Made by a program: the position numbers and the translations under genes
Shown here: positions 25,509-35,422 of the stretch, in pieces
How the letters are laid out: the number at the start of each line of letters is the position of its first letter
Numbering within the stretch: position 1 is the first letter of the stretch
The notes under the pieces: generated by a model
What the model was told of the DNA's origin: nothing
Databases searched by the model: none
Seen by the model: only the letters and a program-made list of their open reading frames with translations
Source: an uncultured Lachnobacterium sp.
Lineage (GTDB): Bacteria; Bacillota; Clostridia; Lachnospirales; Lachnospiraceae
Direction of reading: 5' to 3'
Length of the DNA: 45,660 nt
NCBI GenBank assembly: GCA_900543445.1
Contig: UQRC01000022.1
Location: 1-45,660 of the forward strand

Positions 25509-25552
25509 TAGAAAAAACAATTTTAAAAAATTAAAAAAATTGAAAATAACTG

Positions 25553-25581
25553 TTGACAATTGTTGTATCGTTTGCTATTAT
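25553..25581 (+). promoter_or_regulatory. Promoter of tRNA-Leu (AAG)
   Basis: TTGACA-N17-TATTAT, 32 nt before the plus-strand tRNA. It is back to back with the promoter of the other tRNA-Leu. Confidence 0.85.
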
Positions 25582-25613
25582 AACAGAGTCGCTGACAGAC
25601 ATGCGACAGACAC

Positions 25614-25698
25614 GCGGAAGTGTCGGAACTGGCAGACGAGCAAGACTAAGGATCTTGTGATCATTGCGATCGTGTGGGTTCAAGTCCCATCTTCCGCA
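25614..25698 (+). tRNA. tRNA-Leu (anticodon AAG)
   Basis: The acceptor GCGGAAG pairs with CTTCCGC, with discriminator A and no encoded CCA. The anticodon stem CAAGA/TCTTG holds the loop CTAAGGA, so the anticodon (25648-25650) is AAG. A long variable arm (GATC...GATC) marks it as leucine class II. A34 would need deamination to inosine to read CUU, CUC and CUA. Its T arm is identical to that of the divergent tRNA-Leu. Confidence 0.93.
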
Positions 25699-25710
25699 TT
25701 GAAAATAAAA

Positions 25711-25738
25711 GGTTCATCCAAACGGATGAACCTTTTTT
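25711..25738 (+). terminator. Terminator of tRNA-Leu (AAG)
   Basis: GGTTCATCC-AAAC-GGATGAACC followed by T6. Confidence 0.9.
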
Positions 25739-25790
25739 GTTATCACTACATACAGACAAAGAACTGCAATCAAAGGGGTAAACAATTTCT

Positions 25791-26429
25791 ATGAAGAATG
25801 CATTAGAGATTGAAAAGTTATATGTCAGGAGAGGATCGTTCTGGCTGAAGGATGTGAACCTTGTGATCGAAGAAGAGAAGATTCACGCAGTCACGGGCAA
25901 GAGTGGTTCCGGAAAATCGACATTGATTCGTGCCGTCGGAGGGGCGGTGCGACCGGAGGCCGGATGTATCCGGTATTTCGGCAAGGAGATGTACGAGAAC
26001 GAGAGAGAAATCCGAAAAAGGATGTCAGTTGTCTACGATTCTCCGAATTTTAACATCGAACTGAAGCCGGACGGACTGGTGAGGGAAATGTGTAAATTCG
26101 AGCCGTGGTTCGATCAGCCGCGATATGTGCAGATGATGAGTGAGATGGAGCTGAACCGGCAGATCAAGGTCAAGCTTTATTCCGAGGGACAGAAGAGAAA
26201 GCTGATGCTCATTCTTGCGTTATGCAGGAAGCCGGAACTTCTTGTGATGGATGAGGCAACAAGCGGTATGGATCGTGCCTCGCGGGCGGCGATGTGGAAG
26301 CTGATCGTGGATTACCGGCAGAAGAATCCGCTTAGTGTGCTTTTTACGACGCATCATGAGGAAGAATTGTATGTGGCGGATCGCATCTGGCAGGTTGAGA
26401 ATGGCAGAATTGAGCCGAGTGTTTTGTGA
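25791..26429 (+). CDS. ABC transporter ATP-binding protein
   Basis: A 212-aa ATPase subunit, on the short side for the family. Walker A is GKSGSGKST (36-44) and Walker B is LLVMDEAT (about 149-156), followed by a His switch in TTHHEE. The signature is YSEGQ (about 130-134) rather than LSGGQ. AAAGGGG lies upstream of the ATG. The membrane-protein gene that follows (57 nt downstream) is its likely partner. Substrate unknown; such small two-gene sets often handle lipids, peptides or antibiotics. Confidence 0.92.
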   Translation: MKNALEIEKLYVRRGSFWLKDVNLVIEEEKIHAVTGKSGSGKSTLIRAVGGAVRPEAGCIRYFGKEMYENEREIRKRMSVVYDSPNFNIELKPDGLVREMCKFEPWFDQPRYVQMMSEMELNRQIKVKLYSEGQKRKLMLILALCRKPELLVMDEATSGMDRASRAAMWKLIVDYRQKNPLSVLFTTHHEEELYVADRIWQVENGRIEPSVL

Positions 26430-26485
26430 CAAAGTAGTTCAACATATCACAGAGGCTGAGGTTGAACTTTGGCGAGGTAAGAAAC

Positions 26486-28006
26486 ATGAAACAGTTCTAT
26501 AAAATTACGAGAAATGCAGAAAGTAAGCCGTCACGTCTGATCGTATCGATCGTGCTTGCATTCATTGTGATGGTGTTCGTGAATGGATTTATCGGAGGTA
26601 TGGGAGGATTCCCGACGTTTATCGCGTTTGCGGTCCTGTTCTTCTGGCAGCGGACGCTGATCGGGGACGGCAATCAGATCACACATCAGATTGCGATGAC
26701 AAGCCGCAGGGAGGTACTGCACCTTCTGACAACGTATTCGATTGGATATCTTGTGCTTTGGGGAATTCTTCGTCTCGGATATCTGATCTCGCGCGTGACC
26801 GGCTGGGGGAATATCAATGGCGGCAGCGTGATCACGTATCTGCAGAATCTCCTTGGTACCTCGATGCTGGAGAAGTGGGCATATCTGCTTGCAGGCGTAT
26901 GGATGTTTGCGTTTGTTGTATCGCTTTTTCCACTGGTTGTGATCAGGGAGCGTATGAGCTGGATCCTCTATGCGCTTGTGGATGGAGCGGCGTTTGCACT
27001 TCTGTGCACCGGAATGGGCAGAATCTGTGATCTGTTTTCGGATGCAGGGACGCATAAGCGTGCGAGCTGTCTGATCGATCATCTGCTTCTCTGTGAGATG
27101 AACGGCACGCAGGAACTTGTGTTTATGATAGGAATGATCGCGTTGACGATTGTGATCATCGGATTCTCGGGATGGTATGCAGGAAAATGCTACGGACCTC
27201 GTCGTGGAAAGACGGATGCGAAGACCATCTGTGAGGTGGAAATTCAGGCGGCAAAAGGCGTGGGAGCCGGTCCCCGCAGAAAGCATACGTTTGTCGTTGG
27301 GGCAGTCAGTGTGGCAGCGGTATTGGTCGTGCTTGTCATCATTTTGTTTATGCCGGAGGATTCCGACCAGAGATATCGCAAGGTGGCAGAGTTCCTGACG
27401 GAGGATTCGACACTTGGACCGATGCTGTATCAGAATGAGCTTTATGTGCCGGTCAATGAGAATCTGAATCTGGATGAAGTGGGAAAGCCGCTTGGATATC
27501 TTGCGGAGAGAGATCAGGATTGCAGCACGCGTTTCTATCAGCTTGCGGTTGCAAATCTCTTATATGAGGATATGTCCGGACGAAGCAGCCGTCTGCAGAT
27601 GCAGGGAGCGAGCAGCGGCGTCTATGCACCGATGGAGGAAGTGGAAGAGCGGCAGGCATGGAAGCAGGATGAAGTCTTTCTGCTTTGGGACGAGGACTGG
27701 GTATCGGAGTCCGCATATACACATGAACCGACCGGTTATACCGCCTGCAACAGAGATTTTATTGAGGGGTTGGAGATGCAATTCCCGCAGACTTATTATA
27801 AGGTTTCGGATTTCGATGATTACGATGCGTATTTTACGATCAGCGCCTATCCGGATATGGAGACGGCGCTCGAGGATGGAATGTCACCTGGCAACTGGGT
27901 TGGCTGTATTCTTGTGAAGAACAATAAATTCTATTATGACAGTTACGAGAACCAGATTACGGGAATCAGTCTGCAGCAGCTTCTCGATATTCTCGGGGGA
28001 AGTTGA
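26486..28006 (+). CDS. Polytopic membrane protein, probable partner of the ABC ATPase
   Basis: A 506-aa protein from ATG 26486, with GAGG about 8 nt upstream; a TTG at 26462 is in frame but not needed. About five to six membrane helices lie in residues 15-240, then a charged cytosolic stretch, another helix near 270-290, and a ~210-residue acidic extracytoplasmic C-terminal domain rich in Tyr, Asp and Glu. The first part resembles an ABC-2-like permease in layout only. The C-terminal domain has no motif that I recognise and is an unusual addition to a permease. Confidence 0.75.
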   Translation: MKQFYKITRNAESKPSRLIVSIVLAFIVMVFVNGFIGGMGGFPTFIAFAVLFFWQRTLIGDGNQITHQIAMTSRREVLHLLTTYSIGYLVLWGILRLGYLISRVTGWGNINGGSVITYLQNLLGTSMLEKWAYLLAGVWMFAFVVSLFPLVVIRERMSWILYALVDGAAFALLCTGMGRICDLFSDAGTHKRASCLIDHLLLCEMNGTQELVFMIGMIALTIVIIGFSGWYAGKCYGPRRGKTDAKTICEVEIQAAKGVGAGPRRKHTFVVGAVSVAAVLVVLVIILFMPEDSDQRYRKVAEFLTEDSTLGPMLYQNELYVPVNENLNLDEVGKPLGYLAERDQDCSTRFYQLAVANLLYEDMSGRSSRLQMQGASSGVYAPMEEVEERQAWKQDEVFLLWDEDWVSESAYTHEPTGYTACNRDFIEGLEMQFPQTYYKVSDFDDYDAYFTISAYPDMETALEDGMSPGNWVGCILVKNNKFYYDSYENQITGISLQQLLDILGGS

Positions 28007-28202
28007 GTAGGATACGTGTGAAGATGGAGAAATCATGGAAATTATCAGGAACGGATAAAGCAGAAGCAGGCTTTGTAATCAACTTTCTAAAAAAAAATAA
28101 AAAATAAAAAAGGAAAATCACAAAGAACCTAGAATTATAAAAATGTAGGCTAGTTTTGTATTACGACAATTTTTGCGTTCAAAAGGAATAAAAGGGGCAA
28201 AC

Positions 28203-29216
28203 ATGACAATTCGAGAACAGATTGAGCAGATGGAAAATGAAACGCTGAGTCCCTACGCCTGCCACAGTGTCAACTCAAGAGGCAGAGACAGGGAGGAAGC
28301 ACAATGCGATATTCGTCCGGTCTTCCAGAGAGACCGTGATCGTATCTTACATAGCAAATCCTTTCGCAGATTGAAAAACAAGACACAGGTATTCCTGACA
28401 CCGATGGGCGATCATTACAGAACCCGGATGTCTCATACGTTGGAAGTGTCGCAGAATGCGCGCACGATCGCGAAGGCGCTTCGTATGAACGAGGATCTGG
28501 TGGAAGCCATCGCTTTGGGACATGATCTGGGGCATACGCCCTTTGGTCATGCGGGCGAATTTATTCTGGACCAGATCTATGAAGGTGGATTCAAGCACAA
28601 TGAACAGAGTGTGCGTATCGTGGAGAAACTGGAGAAGGATGGAGCGGGCTTAAACCTGACATGGGAAGTGCGTGACGGCATCTTAAATCACCAGACGAAG
28701 ACGATCCCGCATACGCTAGAGGGCAAGATTGTGCGCCTGTCGGATAAGATTGCGTACGTGAATTCGGACATTGATGACGCAATCCGTGCGCAGATACTCA
28801 GCGAGGATGATATCCCGCTCGAGCTTCGCAAGACGCTCGGCTTTGACACGAGAACGCGTCTGGATCATCTGATTCATGATATCATCATCCATAGTATGGG
28901 CAAGGATGACATCATTATGTCGGATGAGACCGCGGAGGCACTTCGCGACCTGCGCCTTTTCATGTTTGACAATGTATATAAGAACCCGGTTGCCAAAGGC
29001 GAGGAAGTCAAAGCAAAAACGATGCTGGAGCAGATGTTCTATTTCTATATGGATCATATTGAGCAGCTTCCGGCGAAGTTTTTAGAGATGCTTGATGAGG
29101 GCGAGGATCGCGGGCGGATTGTCTGTGATTATATCTCCGGAATGACGGATCAGTATGCGATCACGAAGTTCAAGGAGAACTTTATGCCACAGGCCTGGCA
29201 GGTAGATGGATATTAA
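28203..29216 (+). CDS. dgt: dGTPase-like HD-domain triphosphohydrolase
   Basis: A 337-aa protein of the dGTP triphosphohydrolase family. The HD motif is visible as H78 (HTLEVSQ), H107-D108 (GHDLGHTPFGHAGE) and a later Asp in LSDKIAYVNSDIDDA. RDRILHSKSFRRLKNKTQVF is typical of the family. It should convert dNTPs to nucleosides and triphosphate. The start ATG 28203 has AAGGGG upstream. It heads the operon dgt-dnaG-rpoD-trmK-kinase; dnaG starts 20 nt later. The 196-nt upstream gap holds A-rich runs, a 27-codon ORF without a ribosome site and no clear promoter. Confidence 0.92.
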   Translation: MTIREQIEQMENETLSPYACHSVNSRGRDREEAQCDIRPVFQRDRDRILHSKSFRRLKNKTQVFLTPMGDHYRTRMSHTLEVSQNARTIAKALRMNEDLVEAIALGHDLGHTPFGHAGEFILDQIYEGGFKHNEQSVRIVEKLEKDGAGLNLTWEVRDGILNHQTKTIPHTLEGKIVRLSDKIAYVNSDIDDAIRAQILSEDDIPLELRKTLGFDTRTRLDHLIHDIIIHSMGKDDIIMSDETAEALRDLRLFMFDNVYKNPVAKGEEVKAKTMLEQMFYFYMDHIEQLPAKFLEMLDEGEDRGRIVCDYISGMTDQYAITKFKENFMPQAWQVDGY

Positions 29217-29235
29217 ATAGAACTAAGGTGAAAAA

Positions 29236-31017
29236 ATGCCATATTATTCAGATGAACTGATTGAGGAGGTGCGCTCCCGCAATGACATTGTGGATGTCAT
29301 CGGCGGCTACGTGCGGCTTCAGAAGAAGGGAAGCACGTATTTTGGTCTCTGTCCGTTTCATAATGAGAAGACGGGATCATTCTCGGTATCGCCTGGAAAG
29401 CAAATGTATTACTGCTTTGGCTGTGGCGCGGGAGGCAATGTGTTTACCTTCCTGATGCAGTATGAGAACTTTACGTTCGGCGAGGCAATGCAGCAACTTG
29501 CGGATCGTGTCGGAATCGAACTTCCGCAGCAGGAGATGACGAGCGCGCAGAAGAGGGAAGCGGACAAGCGTGCAAGACTCCTTGAGATCAACAAGGAAGC
29601 CGCAATGTATTTTTACAGACTGCTTCGCAGTCCGCGCGGACAGAACGCGTATCAGTATTTTAAGAAGAGAGAACTATCCGATGAGACGATGCAGCGGTTC
29701 GGGCTCGGCTATTCGAATCAGTACAGTGATGATCTGTACCGTTATCTAAGGAGTAAGGGGTACGATGATCAGATATTGAAAGAGACCGGACTTGTCACCA
29801 TCGATGAGGTGCGGGGCGGTCATGATAAGTTCTGGAACCGGGCGATGTTTCCGATTATGGATGTACATAACCGGGTGATCGGTTTCGGAGGACGTGTCAT
29901 GGGTGACGGAGAGCCGAAATACTTAAACTCCCCGGAGACAAAGATTTTTGACAAAAGCCGTAATCTTTACGGACTGAATATTGCAAGAAGCACGAGGAAG
30001 AACCAGCTTCTCCTGTGTGAGGGATATATGGATGTGATCGCGCTGCATCAGGCAGGCTTTGACAATGCGGTCGCATCGCTTGGTACGGCGCTGACGAGTG
30101 GACATGCGAATCTGCTCAAGCGTTATACAAAGGAAGTATATCTGACCTATGACAGTGATGGTGCGGGCGTGAAAGCGGCGCTGCGCGCAATCCCGATTCT
30201 CAAGGAAGTGGGAATCGTAACGAAAGTCATTAATATGCGGCCTTATAAGGACCCGGATGAATTCATTAAGGCGCTCGGCGCCGAGGAGTACCAGAAGCGG
30301 ATCGATGAAGCGGAGAACAGCTTTCTGTTTGAGATCCGTATTATGGAAAGCCAGCATGATATGAACGATCCGGAGTCAAAGACGGCATTTTATAATGAAG
30401 TGGCGAAGAAGCTTCTTGGTTTCTCGGAGGAACTGGAGAGAAACAATTATATCGAAGCTGTGGCCGATAAATACCAGATTGGTTTTGACAATTTGAGAAA
30501 GCTTGTCAACCAGCTGGCGATGAAGGATGGTCTGGCAAGAGAACACACTCCGCTGAAGACGGGAATCCATGAGAACAAGAAGAAGGAAGATGGAATGAAG
30601 CAGTCACAGAAGCTGCTTCTGACATGGCTCATCGAGGATCCGCGTCTGTTTGGCAAGGTGGAGAAGCTGATTACAGCGGACGATTTTACGGAGGAACTGT
30701 ATCATCGTGTAGCGCAGGAATTATTTGCGCAGTACGACCGGGATAAGAATGTTAATCCGGCCCAGATCATCAGCCTTTTTCAAGAAGAGGAAGAACAAAA
30801 AGAAGTTGCGGGATTGTTTAATGCCAGAATCCATGAAGTCGAGACGAAAAACGACATGGAGAAGGCACTCAAAGAGACGATCATCCGCATCAAACAGAAC
30901 AGCATCGACTACCGGACGAAGCATGCCGATCCGACGGATCTGAATGCATTAATGAAGGTGGTTGAGGACAAACGATCATTGGAGAAGCTTGAAAGATTGC
31001 ATATTTCCATTGATTAA
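29236..31017 (+). CDS. dnaG: DNA primase
   Basis: A 593-aa primase that makes RNA primers at the replication fork. The N-terminal CHC2 zinc finger has C39, H42, C60 and C63. The RNA polymerase/TOPRIM core includes [15 protein letters not shown] (Glu near 262) and LTYDSDGAG. The C-terminal part binds the replicative helicase. AAGGTGA lies before the ATG. It sits in the classical dnaG-rpoD order and is 37 nt ahead of rpoD. Confidence 0.97.
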   Translation: MPYYSDELIEEVRSRNDIVDVIGGYVRLQKKGSTYFGLCPFHNEKTGSFSVSPGKQMYYCFGCGAGGNVFTFLMQYENFTFGEAMQQLADRVGIELPQQEMTSAQKREADKRARLLEINKEAAMYFYRLLRSPRGQNAYQYFKKRELSDETMQRFGLGYSNQYSDDLYRYLRSKGYDDQILKETGLVTIDEVRGGHDKFWNRAMFPIMDVHNRVIGFGGRVMGDGEPKYLNSPETKIFDKSRNLYGLNIARSTRKNQLLLCEGYMDVIALHQAGFDNAVASLGTALTSGHANLLKRYTKEVYLTYDSDGAGVKAALRAIPILKEVGIVTKVINMRPYKDPDEFIKALGAEEYQKRIDEAENSFLFEIRIMESQHDMNDPESKTAFYNEVAKKLLGFSEELERNNYIEAVADKYQIGFDNLRKLVNQLAMKDGLAREHTPLKTGIHENKKKEDGMKQSQKLLLTWLIEDPRLFGKVEKLITADDFTEELYHRVAQELFAQYDRDKNVNPAQIISLFQEEEEQKEVAGLFNARIHEVETKNDMEKALKETIIRIKQNSIDYRTKHADPTDLNALMKVVEDKRSLEKLERLHISID

Positions 31018-31054
31018 GGACAAAATAGAAAGTAACCTGAGAGGACGAAGCGAC

Positions 31055-32317
31055 ATGGCAAAGAAAAAAGAAGAGAATGCAGCAGCAGTAGAAACAGAAG
31101 AGATGAAGGCAAAGTTCCGCGAGAAACTTGCCCAGTTACTGGAACTTGGTAAGAAAAAGCGTAATATCTTAGAGTATCAGGAGATCAGTGATTTCTTTAA
31201 AGATATGAATCTGGATGCGGAGCAGTTGGAGTCCGTATTGGATTTCCTGGAGCACAACAATGTGGATGTACTCCGTATCAGCGATGATGACGACGATGAT
31301 GATGAGATCATTCTCGATGACGAAGAAGAAGTAGAAGTTGAGAAGATCGACCTGTCGGTTCCGGACGGTGTCAGTGTTGAGGATCCGGTTCGCATGTACT
31401 TAAAGGAGATCGGTAAGGTACCGCTTCTGAGTGCAGAGGAAGAAATCGAGCTTGCCAAGAAGATGGAGGCCGGTGCGGTCGCAGAGGAAAAAATTTCTCT
31501 TCTTAAGACACGTATGCAGGAGAGCGAAGACGATGCGGAAAAAGAAGAGATCAAGGCAGAAATCAAGGAATTGCAGAAGGAAGTAGATTGGGGCGATGAC
31601 GCCAAGAAGCGTCTGGCTGAGGCAAACTTACGTCTTGTTGTAAGTATTGCAAAGCGTTATGTCGGTCGTGGAATGCTGTTTCTCGATCTGATCCAGGAAG
31701 GTAACCTCGGTCTGATCAAGGCGGTTGAGAAGTTTGATTACCGCAAGGGATATAAGTTTTCTACTTATGCAACATGGTGGATTCGTCAGGCAATCACCCG
31801 TGCGATCGCCGATCAGGCGAGAACTATCCGTATTCCGGTGCATATGGTTGAGACAATCAACAAGCTGATCCGTGTCAGCAGACAGCTTCTTCAGGAACTC
31901 GGAAGAGAGCCGTCTCCGGAGGAGATTGCAGCAGAGATGAATATGCCGGTAGACCGTGTACGTGAGATCCTTAAGATCTCGCAGGAGCCAGTATCTTTAG
32001 AGACGCCAATCGGTGAGGAGGAAGATTCCCACCTTGGCGATTTTATCAAAGATGACAATGTACCGGTTCCGGCAGATGCCGCTGCGTTCACTTTGCTCAA
32101 GGAGCAGCTTGAGGAAGTGCTTGGCACCTTGACTGAGCGTGAGCAGAAGGTACTTACCCTGCGTTTCGGACTGGAAGATGGCCGCGCAAGAACCCTTGAA
32201 GAAGTCGGAAAGGAATTCAACGTTACGCGTGAGCGTATTCGTCAGATCGAGGCCAAAGCCCTTCGCAAGCTTCGTCATCCAAGCAGAAGCCGCAAGCTGA
32301 AGGACTACTTAGAGTAA
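31055..32317 (+). CDS. rpoD: RNA polymerase primary sigma factor
   Basis: A 420-aa SigA/RpoD. The start ATG 31055 ([10 protein letters not shown]) has GAGAGGA upstream; the frame is open back into dnaG but those residues are not sigma-like. It has a short region 1 with an acidic run ([15 protein letters not shown], about 86-100), region 1.2 ([11 protein letters not shown]), region 2 with [19 protein letters not shown] and [13 protein letters not shown], region 3 and region 4 ([17 protein letters not shown]). It is the housekeeping factor for the -10/-35 promoters listed here. Confidence 0.98.
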   Translation: MAKKKEENAAAVETEEMKAKFREKLAQLLELGKKKRNILEYQEISDFFKDMNLDAEQLESVLDFLEHNNVDVLRISDDDDDDDEIILDDEEEVEVEKIDLSVPDGVSVEDPVRMYLKEIGKVPLLSAEEEIELAKKMEAGAVAEEKISLLKTRMQESEDDAEKEEIKAEIKELQKEVDWGDDAKKRLAEANLRLVVSIAKRYVGRGMLFLDLIQEGNLGLIKAVEKFDYRKGYKFSTYATWWIRQAITRAIADQARTIRIPVHMVETINKLIRVSRQLLQELGREPSPEEIAAEMNMPVDRVREILKISQEPVSLETPIGEEEDSHLGDFIKDDNVPVPADAAAFTLLKEQLEEVLGTLTEREQKVLTLRFGLEDGRARTLEEVGKEFNVTRERIRQIEAKALRKLRHPSRSRKLKDYLE

Positions 32318-32318
32318 T

Positions 32319-33062
32319 ATGATAAAACTATCCAAGCGAATGAAGGCTGTGGCGGCGATGGTGACATCCGGTGGCGTGCTCGCCGATGTGGGAACCGACC
32401 ATGGATATATTCCGATCGCTTTGATCCAGAGACAGAAGATCAAAAGTGCGATCGCGATGGACATCAATAAAGGACCGCTTGCCCGCGCACAGGACAATAT
32501 TGCATCTGCCCGGTTGGGGGACTACATACAGACCAGACTGTCTGACGGAGTCGCAGCTTTGGGAGAAGGAGAGGCAGACTCGATATTGATCGCTGGTATG
32601 GGCGGTGAGCTTGTGATACACATCCTATCGGAAGGGGAGAAGGTGTGTAAGGCGGCAAGCGAACTGATCCTGCAGCCGCAGTCCGATATTCGCAAAGTAA
32701 GGGAATATTTAAGATTACATCATTACAAGATCGTGGACGAAGACATGATCTGTGAGGATGGCAAATATTATCCGATGATGCGTGTGATCAACGTGGAATT
32801 GGATAATGCGTGGATGAAGATGGATGAGCAGACGCGTGTTGCCTGTGATATCTACGGACCGCTTTTGCTCCGCAACGGAAATCCTGTTCTCAGGCGTTTC
32901 CTCGTGAGACAGCACAGACAGCTGACGCAAATTCTGCAGACGCTTCAGGCACAGACAATGTCCGAGAAGATTGAGACAAGGATTGCCGAAGTGTTGGAGG
33001 AACTGCAGTACAACGAATCCGCGTACACAATATTGGGGGCGATTAAGAATGCAGGAATATAA
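32319..33062 (+). CDS. trmK: tRNA (adenine(22)-N(1))-methyltransferase
   Basis: A 247-aa TrmK/COG2384 methyltransferase that makes m1A22 in tRNA. The SAM-binding segment ADVGTDHGYIPI is near residues 22-33, IAMDINKGPL follows, and IAGMGGELV and LQPQSDIRKVREYL match the family. Its ATG starts 1 nt after the rpoD stop, and it overlaps the next gene by 14 nt, so it is translationally coupled on both sides. This position after rpoD is common in Firmicutes. Confidence 0.94.
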   Translation: MIKLSKRMKAVAAMVTSGGVLADVGTDHGYIPIALIQRQKIKSAIAMDINKGPLARAQDNIASARLGDYIQTRLSDGVAALGEGEADSILIAGMGGELVIHILSEGEKVCKAASELILQPQSDIRKVREYLRLHHYKIVDEDMICEDGKYYPMMRVINVELDNAWMKMDEQTRVACDIYGPLLLRNGNPVLRRFLVRQHRQLTQILQTLQAQTMSEKIETRIAEVLEELQYNESAYTILGAIKNAGI

Positions 33063-34713
33063 TGTAGTGGTTGAGACGAAGCCGGGAACCTTTGAGGAGG
33101 TGCTGGCGACGGACGACATGACGCTGCAGCAGCTGGCAGAGGAATGTCAGGAAAATTACAGGGACAGGATTGTTCTTGCCAATGTAAACGGGCGTCTGCG
33201 GGAATTAAATAAGAAAGTGACAGACGGTGCGACCGTGTCGTTCCTTAACATGACAGAGCGGGACGGAAAGCGAACCTACAGGCGCAGTGTGACACTGCTT
33301 CTTCAGAAAGCGGTTGATAATCTGTGGGGAGATTCTGTTCATGTGCGCGTGTTCTATTCTCTCGGCGAGGGATATTACTGCGAATTGGAAAATGATTCGA
33401 TCGATGACGAGAAGCTTGCCGCGATCAAAAGCGAGATGCAACGGCTTGTGGAGCTGAATCTGCCGATCGAGAAGAACAGTGTGAAGACCGAAGAGGCGGA
33501 GCACCGCTTCCGTGACAGAGGAATGAAGGATAAGGAGCGGCTTCTTCATTATCGTAGGAGTTCGCGTGTGAATCTTTATTCGCTGGACGGAATGGAAGAT
33601 TATTTCTACGGTTATATGGTTCCGTCTACAGGATATCTGAGCGTCTTTGATCTGCAACTGTACGAGGACGGCTTCGTGCTTTTGTTCCCGAACAAGAACG
33701 GAAGCAAGGTGGAGCCACTCAACACATCCAATAAGCTGTATCATACATTAAAGCAGTCCAGAGAATGGAGCCAGATGCTTGGCGTAGGCACAATCGGTGC
33801 GTTAAATGATGCAATCGCGGCCGGTAAAGGCGAACAGATCGTACTGCTTCAGGAAGCACTCATGGAGGAGCGAATCGGAGCGCTTGCCGCACAGATTGCG
33901 GAACGAGGCAATGTGAAGTTTGTCATGATCGCGGGACCTTCGTCATCCGGCAAGACATCGTTTTCCAACCGTTTGTCGATCCAGCTTCTGGCAAAAGGCT
34001 TAAAACCACATCCGGTCGGACTTGACGACTATTATCTGGATCGTCGCTTATGTCCGAAGGACGAGGATGGCAATCTGGATTTTGAGTGTCTGGGCGCATT
34101 GGATGTTGAACAGTTCAACAAAGATATGACGCGCCTCTTAAACGGGGAGGCGGTTGAGATGCCTTCCTTTAATTTCAAGACCGGGCAGAGAGAGTATCGC
34201 GGCAATGTGCTGCAGCTTGGAGCGGATGATATTCTTGTGATTGAGGGAATCCATGGACTCAATGATAAACTGTCGTATACGTTACCGGCAGAGAGTAAGT
34301 TTAAGATTTATATCTCCGCTTTAACGCAGTTGAATATCGATGAACACAATCCGCTTCCGACAACGGACTGCAGACTGTTAAGACGTATCGTGAGAGATGC
34401 GAGAACCCGCGGAACCAACGCGCAGGAGACGATCGCGATGTGGAGTTCCGTGCGAAGAGGCGAGGAGAAGAATATCTTCCCGTACCAGGAGAGTGCGGAT
34501 GTGATGTTCAATTCTGCTTTGATCTATGAACTCGCGGTACTTAAGGTATATGCGGAGCCGCTTTTATTCCAGATTCCGCGTGAGAGTGAGGAGTATTTTG
34601 AGGCAAAGCGACTTCTTAAGCTTCTTGATTATTTCCTTCCGCTTCCGACAGAGGGGATTATGCAAAGCTCCCTTGTCAGGGAATTTGTTGGAGGAAGTTG
34701 CTTTAACGTATAA
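33049..34713 (+). CDS. Nucleoside (uridine) kinase with N-terminal TGS-like domain
   Basis: A 554-aa protein typical of Clostridia: an N-terminal ubiquitin-like TGS domain (about 1-65), a middle region resembling the threonyl-tRNA synthetase second additional domain, and a C-terminal uridine-kinase-type P-loop domain. The P-loop GPSSSGKTS starts at G296; DDYYLDR near 326, PSFNFKTGQREY and VIEGIHGLND follow. The start at 33049 overlaps trmK by 14 nt and matches the family N-terminus (MQEYNVVVETKPGTFEEV). The substrate, and why the synthetase-like part is retained, are not known to me. Confidence 0.88.
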   Translation: MQEYNVVVETKPGTFEEVLATDDMTLQQLAEECQENYRDRIVLANVNGRLRELNKKVTDGATVSFLNMTERDGKRTYRRSVTLLLQKAVDNLWGDSVHVRVFYSLGEGYYCELENDSIDDEKLAAIKSEMQRLVELNLPIEKNSVKTEEAEHRFRDRGMKDKERLLHYRRSSRVNLYSLDGMEDYFYGYMVPSTGYLSVFDLQLYEDGFVLLFPNKNGSKVEPLNTSNKLYHTLKQSREWSQMLGVGTIGALNDAIAAGKGEQIVLLQEALMEERIGALAAQIAERGNVKFVMIAGPSSSGKTSFSNRLSIQLLAKGLKPHPVGLDDYYLDRRLCPKDEDGNLDFECLGALDVEQFNKDMTRLLNGEAVEMPSFNFKTGQREYRGNVLQLGADDILVIEGIHGLNDKLSYTLPAESKFKIYISALTQLNIDEHNPLPTTDCRLLRRIVRDARTRGTNAQETIAMWSSVRRGEEKNIFPYQESADVMFNSALIYELAVLKVYAEPLLFQIPRESEEYFEAKRLLKLLDYFLPLPTEGIMQSSLVREFVGGSCFNV

Positions 34714-34788
34714 AATAAGAGTGTCTATTTGCAAATGTTGTGGAGGAATGCTCAAATTTGGTGTGGGGAAATCCACAAATTTGAACAC

Positions 34789-34818
34789 TTTACAAATGAT
34801 AAATATATGTGCTATAGT
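34789..34818 (+). promoter_or_regulatory. Promoter of rnpB
   Basis: TTTACA-N18-TATAGT; the predicted start near 34825 coincides with the first base of the P1 helix. Just upstream, TCAAATTTG...AATTTGA (about 34751-34785) can form a hairpin that ends at the -35. Confidence 0.8.
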
Positions 34819-34825
34819 TAGGAAT

Positions 34826-35271
34826 GCATTATGCAGGACAGGTGATCGCGGCTGCAAGTGTCGAAAGACCGCAGGTGAGGAAAGTCCGGGCTTCACAGGG
34901 CAGGATGCCGGTTAACGGCCGGTGGAGGAAACTCTAAGGAAAGTGCAACAGAAATATACCGCTATATGTCGTCAGTTCCAAGGGAACTGACGACCTGCGC
35001 AAATTCCTACGCGAAGCGTTTTGGAATGGAATTTGCTCCGTGGGTTCATTTGGATCTGACGGCATGTAGTAAGGGTGGAATGGCAGTGTAAGAGACTACC
35101 GCCTCGCTGGTAACAGAGAGGGCACATGTAAACCCCATTCGAAGCAAGACCGAAACAAAGCGATGACGTGGCCCGCCAGCTTTAGGTAGGTCGCTTGAGG
35201 CGATTGGCGACAGTCGTCCTAGATAGATGATCACCCAACGACATAACCCGGCTTATCGTTCTGCGTAATGC
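34826..35271 (+). ncRNA. rnpB: RNase P RNA (type A)
   Basis: Catalytic RNA that matures the 5' ends of tRNAs. The universally conserved GAGGAAAGTCCGGGCT segment is at about 34874, AACTCTAAGGAAAGTGCAACAGAAA-like P11/J regions follow, and the 3' part has the ACATAACCCGGCTTAT sequence. The ends are set by P1: 34826-34839 pairs with 35258-35271 over 14 bp with two wobble pairs. At about 446 nt it is somewhat long; the extra length lies in extended hairpins near 34969-35040, including GTCGTCAGTTCC-AAGG-GAACTGACGAC. It is an independent unit with its own promoter and terminator. Confidence 0.97.
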
Positions 35272-35287
35272 TTAGTAAGAAATCGGA

Positions 35288-35314
35288 CCGATGTGAGAAT
35301 TCACATCGGTTTTT
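35288..35314 (+). terminator. Terminator of rnpB
   Basis: CCGATGTGA-GAAT-TCACATCGG followed by T5. Confidence 0.95.
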
Positions 35315-35422
35315 CTATATCCGTGAGTAATGAATCAAAATCCGTGCTTACACGAGAGTTTGACGACTGCCATGATAAAAATAAACAGATTCTAAATTGT
35401 TTGTTAAAAGATCGTACTTCCC

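Noticed and set aside
26531..27286. Long opposite-strand frames such as this 251-codon one.
   Set aside because: They are shadows of real genes: no ribosome sites, unusual composition rich in His, Arg and Cys, and no recognisable domains.
28024..28107. 27-codon open frame (MEKSWKLSGTDKAEAGF...) between the membrane protein and dgt genes.
   Set aside because: No ribosome binding site, it ends in an A-rich tract, and it shows no recognisable similarity. Probably chance.
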